Source: Bimuria novae-zelandiae CBS 107.79 (lineage: Eukaryota > Ascomycota > Dothideomycetes > Pleosporales > Didymosphaeriaceae). From it: a stretch of 64,000 nt of DNA. Position 1 is the stretch's first letter. Each line of letters opens with the position of its first letter. Under the pieces are notes generated by a model. The model did no database searches, had not been told where the DNA came from, and worked only from the letters and a program-made list of their open reading frames with translations. The stretch lies in contig ML976693.1 in assembly GCA_010015655.1 (NCBI GenBank), forward strand, positions 97,369 through 161,368, given 5' to 3'. This document shows positions 57,635 to 64,000 of this stretch, piece after piece. A program made the translations under genes and the position numbers.

Positions 57635-59308
57635 TTAGAACTGCACCTGGAATTTCGGATTCGTCCGTACCCGCTCGCCTCTGTAGCGGAAGAACACCGG
57701 CACGGGGATCAGTGCCAACGCAATGAAGCCCAGCAGCGAGTTCCCCCACCCCAGGCCCAACGCGTCGAACATGTCCAGCCCCGCGAGCGGGAGGAAAGCG
57801 CCAAAGATGGATCTGAGAACGGTATTCGCGGCGATGGCAGATGCGGCGTGCACAGTGAAGGCATCCACAAGGTACGTCTGGATCGTCATCAGACCCGTCA
57901 AGTTTCCCAGACCGACCAGCGCAGTTGCGATGATGGGGGCGATCCAGTGGATGCCCTTATCCGTCGTCCAGCCGTAGATGAATATGCCGATGGGAAGGAG
58001 GACGGCGCCGGGGAGCGTGAGTGGGAGTTCGAGGCGGGTTTCCGGTTTTGCCTTGCCGCTGGCTTGCGCCTTGCTAATATACCTATCTGACATCTTGCCG
58101 ATGAATCCCATGCCTAAAATGAGTCCGACACCCATACCTAGGTACGTGAGTCCGACGAAGTCCGTCGAAAAGTTGTACTGTCCCTCAAAGACAAAAGTCA
58201 TGGTGGTGAAAAAAAGATACAATATGCCGTAGCTGATCGAGACATAAATGGCCATCAAAAGGACAATTGGTGAGAAGATGAGCATCTTCATAGGACGAAC
58301 GATGCTGCGGATAAAAATTTCCTTCGGTGGTAGGCCACTGTCAAGTTTGGAGCGGAGGTTCATGTTTCCAGTTTCTTTCTGAAGACGTTTGGTCTTGCGG
58401 GCGAGAAGAGTGGGAGGATACGTTTCGCGGCCAAAAAAGAACAGGCAGAGCGAGAAGAAGCCGCCGAAGATGGCAATGATCCAGAACACCCACCGCCAAC
58501 CTTTGGCCTCGACGAGAAAGCCACCTGCTACTGGACCGAGGACTGGACCCAACAGTGGGCCCAGAGACCAGATGGCCATTGCACCTGCGCGTTGCTCTCG
58601 TGGGAAGATGTCGGCTATCGTTCCACCGCCTATAGTTAGGGGCGCGGCACCAGCCGTTCCTGCGAGTACTCGAAATGCGATCAACATGCCCATGCTGTTG
58701 CTCACTGCGCAAGCTACAGTGAACACAACGAAGAACGCGTTGCAAACGTTGTAGACAATGAGCCTGCCGTACATCTCGGACATGGGAGCAATAATCAACG
58801 GGCCGATAGCGAATCCAAGAATGTAAATTGAGACGACGAGGCCGGCCAAGACGTTTGAGGACACGCCGAAGGTTTCCATTACTTGAGGTACACCAGGAGC
58901 GAAAAATGAAGACGCGAGAGGACTGGACTATTTAGCAGTGGAAATATAACGTCTGCGGAGAACGTACGTGACCAATGTAACCATGCTCAAAATACCAATG
59001 AGAGTCCATTTTCTATTCGCACGCCAGTTGAGTGGATTCTCGGGATCATCAGGACCGTCCCAATCTACAATATTAGGGTCTTGCCCTGATTCTGGCTCTG
59101 GCCTGACATCGCCGCCTAACGTTCTCTCGTCGCTGGTTGTAGATATGGTTGCGCTTTGTAGGCCCTTTTCGACGTCGAGATGTGACGATGGATTTGCTTC
59201 ATGTGTGGTGGTGTCTGCACCATGGCTCTTTACGTTTGCGTTGGCAGTCTTGTCGTCGAAAATTGGGGCATCTCGCGCGGTGTCGGTGACAGAGGCAGGC
59301 GTTGCCAT
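57635..59308 (-). CDS. MFS transporter, DHA1 multidrug-type
   Basis: Model: two exons, 59308-58968 and 58922-57635, 542 residues. The splice (GTACGT donor, TCCAG acceptor) restores LVTPLASSFFAPGVPQVMETF across helix 1. The N-terminal 85 residues are cytosolic and disordered, ending in DWDGPDDPENPLNW, the hallmark of fungal DHA1 transporters. Twelve hydrophobic segments follow. Visible motifs are APMSEMYGR (motif A region), FRVLAGTAGAAPLTIGGG, GPLLGPVLGPVAGGFL (proton-antiporter motif C in helix 5) and GWRWVFWIIAIFGGF. It is expected to export hydrophobic compounds or drugs at the plasma membrane by proton antiport. The substrate is unknown and no cluster genes lie nearby. Confidence 0.92.
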
Positions 59309-60878
59309 ATTAAAGACTTTCTGCCAGAATACGACCAGCAATTATCCAGTACAGTCCAATAGCTGCGCGATGAACGCAACGAGTTCAAAATACGCTGTGG
59401 CCCTGGAAAGGGTAGGCCTGGGTGGGTATTCGCCCTTATTGATCGACGGGTATAACGTAGACAAAGGCCGAGGCTGGTGTATTATTCTATTCTCAGTCGC
59501 TGTTGCAGGATACCACAAACTCGATCCAAAAACCCGGAAAAGTCGTATAAAGGAAGGGACGCTGTGAGCGATCACAGGTAAGAACCAAACCAACCGTCCT
59601 AGTGCAACGGTTTTATGGAACCGCGGCGGAGGTTGCCACAGTGGCCCATTCACAAAATCGATGCTCCGTCTGTCGTTCGCGAGCGAATAAGCTTTTTTGC
59701 GATCCGGAAAGGGCTCAAGGCTTGCAGTGCTTCATGGGGTCTGGCGTGGTCTGATTGGTGTGGCCGTGTTCGCGGGGCGGAAATACGCTCTATACGGAGG
59801 GTCGTTGCGGAGGGTCGGACGGTGGAGGATTGGAGGATGGCGCTACGTGCTGTTCTCCTCGAAGCATGATGCAGCGGCAGAGCGCCTTCTGTGCTTTGTT
59901 ATGGACACGTCGGACTTGCAGCGCTATTTCCGCATAACCGGCCATACAATGGTCGCGTAGGTGCATTCAGGAGCGCTGAAGGTGTAGTATCTACCAGTAC
60001 CTCAGGGTTCAATCAATTAAAATGCCGGCAAAACGCAAGCGCTCTCTACTGACAGGTTTCATGGGGCGGGTGCAACTTGGTTTCACAATGTTGCAAAATG
60101 AATGAAGGATTTTTGTGGGTCTGTCCAGGGTCTTTCCATCGCCATTTGCAGGTCCTCGGATCGCCCTCTGCGTCGCATGTGCATCTCACATGCACAGCAA
60201 CTAGACCAAGAAATCGTGGCAGAAGAAGATATGGCCTGGCTGGCAGACGCTCTGGGATGTATTAGCAAGAGAAACGGACGACTACTATCAACGTTCGCAT
60301 CAATACCTTATACGCCCCAATACATTCTGGGATAAAACGAATCAAAACATGCTACGCCGCACTCAGGGGATTCGCCGCAACAACCAACCACTGACCTAGA
60401 AGAGTAGTTTTCAACCCGGCATCTCTACAAGTCGTTCTTACCTGATGGTACACTAGGCAGAGGTGTCGTAGTGACGGCCACTTCCGAACAGGTCCTCGAC
60501 CAGGAAGCCGAAGTTGTGCTGGTAGTTTTCAAAAAAAGCCAGGGTCGAAGGAGGATATCATTAGATATTCCATCGTAGCACCGTCCCCAAATGCCGTGTA
60601 AGAACAAAAGGCCAGCATTGGTGAAGCACACTAGGCACCAGGCGAAGACGAAAAGGTACATGTACGCCTTCTGCCTGCGACAAGGAAGGCCAGAAGAACC
60701 AGCTCCTTGCGCATTCTCGTAGGCCGACCCTGCTCATACACCCAAATCATGGTATACCCAGAACGCCGTCGCAAATGCAGAGCAGAGATTTTTCCTTTTT
60801 CTTCCTCTCCCTATCCATCTTTTCCCATTCCTCTCCTCTCCATCTTTCCATTCCTCTCCCTATCCATCCACCAAATCC
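59309..60878. other. Intergenic region between MFS and COX23 genes
   Basis: No convincing gene. A minus-strand frame at 60661-60425 encodes a possible membrane segment (MYLFVFAWCLVCFTNAGLLF) with no family. Bases 60,785-60,878 are an almost pure pyrimidine (C/T) tract, with CTCTCC and TATCCATC repeated, directly after the COX23 stop in transcription sense. Confidence 0.45.
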
Positions 60879-61363
60879 CTATCCAAACCAACTACTCTTC
60901 CTCCGCGCTTCCTTCCTCGCATTCGTCTACCAAGCATCAGCACACCCATCCTAACCCTCGCCATCCACTTCAAATATGAACATACCCACTGCTCCTTGCA
61001 ATCCCGATACGCCTGGAAGAAATCACTGCACATCTCGCGATCTCCGCCATTCCTGTTCAAGCACCGAATGCTCTTGTTAGCCGCTTCCTGGCAGGGGTCG
61101 AAGTACTCGCTATACGCTTTGCTGTCCTGTTCGTCAGCACGAAACACACGTATCCACTCCAGCTACCATCTCTAATTCAGTGATGTTGGAGCATTTGGAC
61201 GGCGGAGAAGCTACGGGCCGGAGGGCGGAGGACAGCGGGAAGGGAGCCGGAGGAGAGGGCAGTCGTACGTTTCGAAGCGCGTAGCGGTCGGGCCGGTCCA
61301 CGTGGCGTCGGTGGCGGCGGGGGCAGGCGTGTCTTTTGATGAGGAGGATTCGCTGGATGGCAT
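60879..61363 (-). CDS. COX23: Cytochrome c oxidase assembly protein COX23-like (twin CX9C)
   Basis: Model: three exons, 61363-61269, 61121-60986 and 60926-60879, 92 residues. After a Ser/Ala/Thr-rich N-terminus ([13 protein letters not shown]) comes the CHCH domain: [15 protein letters not shown] with a first CX9[10 protein letters not shown], then [11 protein letters not shown] with the second CX9C, and a basic tail ([14 protein letters not shown]). COX23 homologs are small mitochondrial intermembrane-space proteins, oxidised by the MIA40 pathway and needed for cytochrome oxidase assembly. The first intron was chosen because the GACAG acceptor gives KAYSEYFDP in phase. The third exon follows a CTGATGC branch site. 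Confidence 0.88.
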
Positions 61364-63302
61364 AGTGAAGGTCAATGTGGTGCTGATGCGCCGGTACTGG
61401 TGGATGGCAAATACAAAGGTGCAGGGCCGTGACGCGTGCGCAGGGAAGGTTTTAGCGGGCCGAGGTGGGCGGCGTTCGGGCAGGTGCACGCGAGATGCAG
61501 GTCAGCCCTACGCGGGCGTAACGGTTGTGGAGAGGCGAGACGAATCGAGCGATTGTTTGACTGCTGATTGTTGGATGGGACTTTGCATGTTGTTTGCTGA
61601 TCCAATCTGGGGATTAGGACTGCACGCCCGCACTGCTTACCAGCATTCGAGTATGAGATGTGCATCGCATTGGGGCTTGCTGGGGTGCCAGTAGCATCAC
61701 GTAATATGCGGATTGAAGGGCCAGCTGGTGAAAATACTTCCTTCCATTCGAGAAATTGTGGGCGCGTGGGCTGACATGACAGTGTGAGCGGCATCTCGCA
61801 CACGGGTTGAATGTCAGTTGATCAAGACAAACCAGCTTCAAATGCTTGTCACGAGAGGGGTAAGCTTATTTTTGAATCCTCGTGGTCCACCGATCTCGAC
61901 TATACTTCAGATGTGCTATCGTTCGAAGGCGGCGTAGTAAGATGCATGTGCCGTGGTCCATAGAGAGATTATTTTGCGAGGCTACTAAATCGGGAGGTGT
62001 AAGTGATCAATTCGATGCACCGTGAGCCGAAAGCGCAAGTCTCGATTTGTGAAATGTCCTGAACTTGACTCCACGTACGGCTCGTGATTGACATTAGTCC
62101 CGGGCGTACCAGATAGATCAGTCACACTGCGTAACAGTTCGGAACCGTGCCGTGCACGCACATTGTCGTACGCTCATGCCTCGAGGTATGCAAGCATTAG
62201 CCTAGCAGTACCGATCTAATGTAAGTATTATGCCATGCGGTCGCAGGCTTCCGACGACGTTGAGGAAAGGTCTAGCTCGCATAGGGCTGCGTGGCTTTGT
62301 TGACCCTGTCGACAAAGCCTACGGCTATCACGTTGGCAGGGTGTCATATGCTAGTTTCCGTTCGGCTGAAGAGAATTTCCGTTCACAGAGCACTTACGCT
62401 GCAGGGAACAAAGTCGCCCTGAGGTCTCGTACCCCAGTATGCGGATTGGAGCACCGGAACATTCGCCCATCAAAACTGCCCAATCGCTTCCAAGGCAACT
62501 TTTGACCCATAGACTGTCGTCGCGTGCTCTTGCATGTTCGCATTTGGCTTCGCGGTCAGCTCGACAAGGCGTAGTGGGCGAGATCATCTCGATGCTTGGC
62601 AGGGCGAATTGTGATCATTTCGTTCTCCCCATCGCGCCAATGACTTCAGTGAATTCGAGGGTGATATCAGGTCCGTTGCCAGGGCCGTAGCAATGGAGTG
62701 GGACACGACTTGAACCGTGCTGTGGGTATTTGTGCACATGGTGCGAGCCCACAAGATTGAAGAGGTCTATAAAGACGTTGATGGGATCGACAGGGTATTA
62801 CCACGTTTCGGTGTCTTACGCTCCAGGGTAAAGTGCCTTCTTCGTTTTTGTCAGTCGTACCGAATGTTTCATTGAGGACACTTATAATACCCCCCTGAAC
62901 CGTACGACGTGCACTGCTTGCTTACCGCTCAGCCGACCCGCTCATCACTGTTACACTGTGAAGTGAGTACTTTCTTCTGTTGCTACTCACTATCCGTCAG
63001 CACTTTTTCTTTATCGTTGCTCTCTACCTCCCTTAATTTTTTTTGGCTGTTCCACTGCATAGTTAGCTTTTTGGTCCGGGATAATCGACGGTATGCGGCA
63101 AAGCATGCGCCAGAAAGTGAGAGTCAACTGTCGGGACGGGTTGACGTGCACGGGTCCTCCTGAGTCGTTCAGTGAAAGTCACGTTACTTGCTTACCAGAT
63201 TTGCCCACTTCAACTTCACTCCGCCTTAAGACCTGCTGCCCGCTCTTCACACTTATCGCCTGCTTCTTCCACCTCACACACACCGCAGATCTAACACGCC
63301 CA
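61364..63302. other. 1.9-kb gap, no gene recognised
   Basis: A divergent region between COX23 (minus) and the oxygenase-like gene (plus). Frames are short and without domains. The last 300 bases are pyrimidine-rich on the plus strand, as expected of a fungal promoter. Confidence 0.45.
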
Positions 63303-64000
63303 ATGACAGAGCAAAACACCGATCCAATGGCTACTGTGGCCATCCAGACTACCTTAGTCGCAAAAATTGCTCAGCTCACGGCCGTGCGCCACGGACCCAG
63401 ATTTGATCCGGCTCGGCACTTGGTAGGAGACCTTCCGGCGAAGAAGAAGTCCATGAAAGACCTTGGTTTCCCCGAAGACATTGGAGTGTCGCCGCTTGCC
63501 GTGTCAGAACCCTTTCAACTCTTCACAGTCGAAGCGGTCGAAATTATGCGCGAAGAGATCTTGAATGTGCCGGAAAAGTACAAGTTCAAAAGTAACATCG
63601 CAAGATCTCAGCTCCGAGGCTACGCAAAAGAGTAAGTGTTGACATCCAACCACACCGTAGAATCTTGCACACTAAGACCATACAGTTGCGCTCCATTCAC
63701 GTATGCGGCCTGGACGCATCCTGAGACCCTTGCACTCATCTCAAAAATCGCTGAAGTCGAGCTCGTTCCGGTGATGGATTACGAGGTTGCGCACATCAAT
63801 TTTTCGTCTAAATCGAAAGCAGATGCCCAGCAGGAGTTGAAGAGCCACCAGGAGGAGCTTCGAATTTACGAAGACGAGGGTATCAGCGGCTGCCGCGAGG
63901 TAGTCAAAACGCCCATCGTCGGATGGCACACTGACAGCTATCCATTCGTGTGTGTCCTGATGATGAGCGACGTTCGAGGTATGGTCGGAGGAGAGACCGC
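63303..64000 (+). CDS. Putative 2OG-Fe(II)-type oxygenase, 5' part (runs off the window)
   Basis: Exon 1 is 63303-63631 and exon 2 starts at 63686 (GTAAGT donor, TACAG acceptor). It is open to the last base, so the 3' end is missing. The 214 visible residues include PRFDPARHLVGDLPAKKK, LGFPEDIGVSPLAVSEPF, then CAPFTYAAWTHPETL, and after a Lys/Gln-rich helix VVKTPIVGWHTDSYPFVC with SDVRGMVGGET. The H-x-D in WHTDSYP, followed by a GGET turn, fits the iron-binding start of a 2-oxoglutarate-dependent dioxygenase jelly roll; the distal His and Arg would lie beyond the window. The in-frame ATG at 63093 is less likely because the upstream part is unconserved-looking. Substrate unknown. Confidence 0.65.

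Noticed and set aside
57635..59308. Biosynthetic gene cluster around the MFS transporter
   Set aside because: The neighbours are an unknown protein and COX23. No polyketide synthase, peptide synthetase, terpene cyclase or cytochrome P450 gene is present.
1..64000. CRISPR arrays, rRNA genes, tRNA genes or bacterial operons
   Set aside because: Spliced genes and eukaryotic families rule out a prokaryotic source. No cloverleaf with proper A and B boxes and no rRNA sequence was seen by eye; a tRNAscan run could still find one.

Overview
The window is nuclear DNA of a filamentous ascomycete, probably a Dothideomycete. The genes have short GT-AG introns with CTAAC/CTGAC-like branch sites and encode typical fungal products. 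The first 36.5 kb is an AT-rich transposon island carrying repeat-induced point mutation (RIP): CA and TG dinucleotides are scarce, TA is in excess, and the retrotransposon frames are full of TAA/TAG. At about base 36,482 the sequence switches abruptly to GC-balanced, gene-rich DNA that continues to the end.

Layout of 1-36,481. A kinesin-light-chain-type TPR gene enters from the left edge and ends at 368. A RIP-mutated plus-strand Ty3/gypsy element (Gypsy-1) then begins near 870. It is split by a complete Ty1/copia element (5504-10729, 242-bp LTRs, 5-bp target duplication) and by a complete second gypsy element (Gypsy-2, 11667-18733, target duplication CCTTA). A minus-strand relative (Gypsy-3) starts at 18786. 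It hosts a Fot1/pogo DNA transposon (20178-23188, 51-bp inverted repeats, TA duplication), which itself carries an 898-bp retroposon-like insert. It also hosts a 386-bp solo LTR. Gypsy-3 stops at an LTR-like junction (27309-27531) and is followed by the gag of a different gypsy family, which holds another solo LTR and a 223-bp element. A near-identical copy of that 223-bp element also sits inside Gypsy-2. Gypsy-4 (29638-36481, minus strand) closes the island. At least three gypsy copies carry an extra open frame antisense to pol next to their 3' LTR.

Layout of 36,482-64,000. In order: a four-helix MARVEL-like membrane protein (-); proteasome beta-7/Pre4 (-); an HCNGP/SAP30BP-like protein (+); proteasome beta-6/Pre7 (+); a 2.4-kb gap; a charged nuclear-looking protein (-) divergent from an IMPACT/UPF0029-domain protein (+); mevalonate kinase ERG12 (-); an RPA14-like protein (-) divergent from mitochondrial ribosomal protein bL34m (+); a short basic protein and an eight-exon unknown protein (both -); an MFS multidrug-type transporter (-); COX23 (-); and the start of a putative 2-oxoglutarate/Fe(II)-type oxygenase (+) that runs off the right edge. 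These are mostly housekeeping genes: proteasome, sterol precursor synthesis, mitochondrial translation and cytochrome oxidase assembly. There is no sign of a biosynthetic cluster. All introns were placed by eye from splice consensus, frame continuity and family knowledge; no alignment was run.
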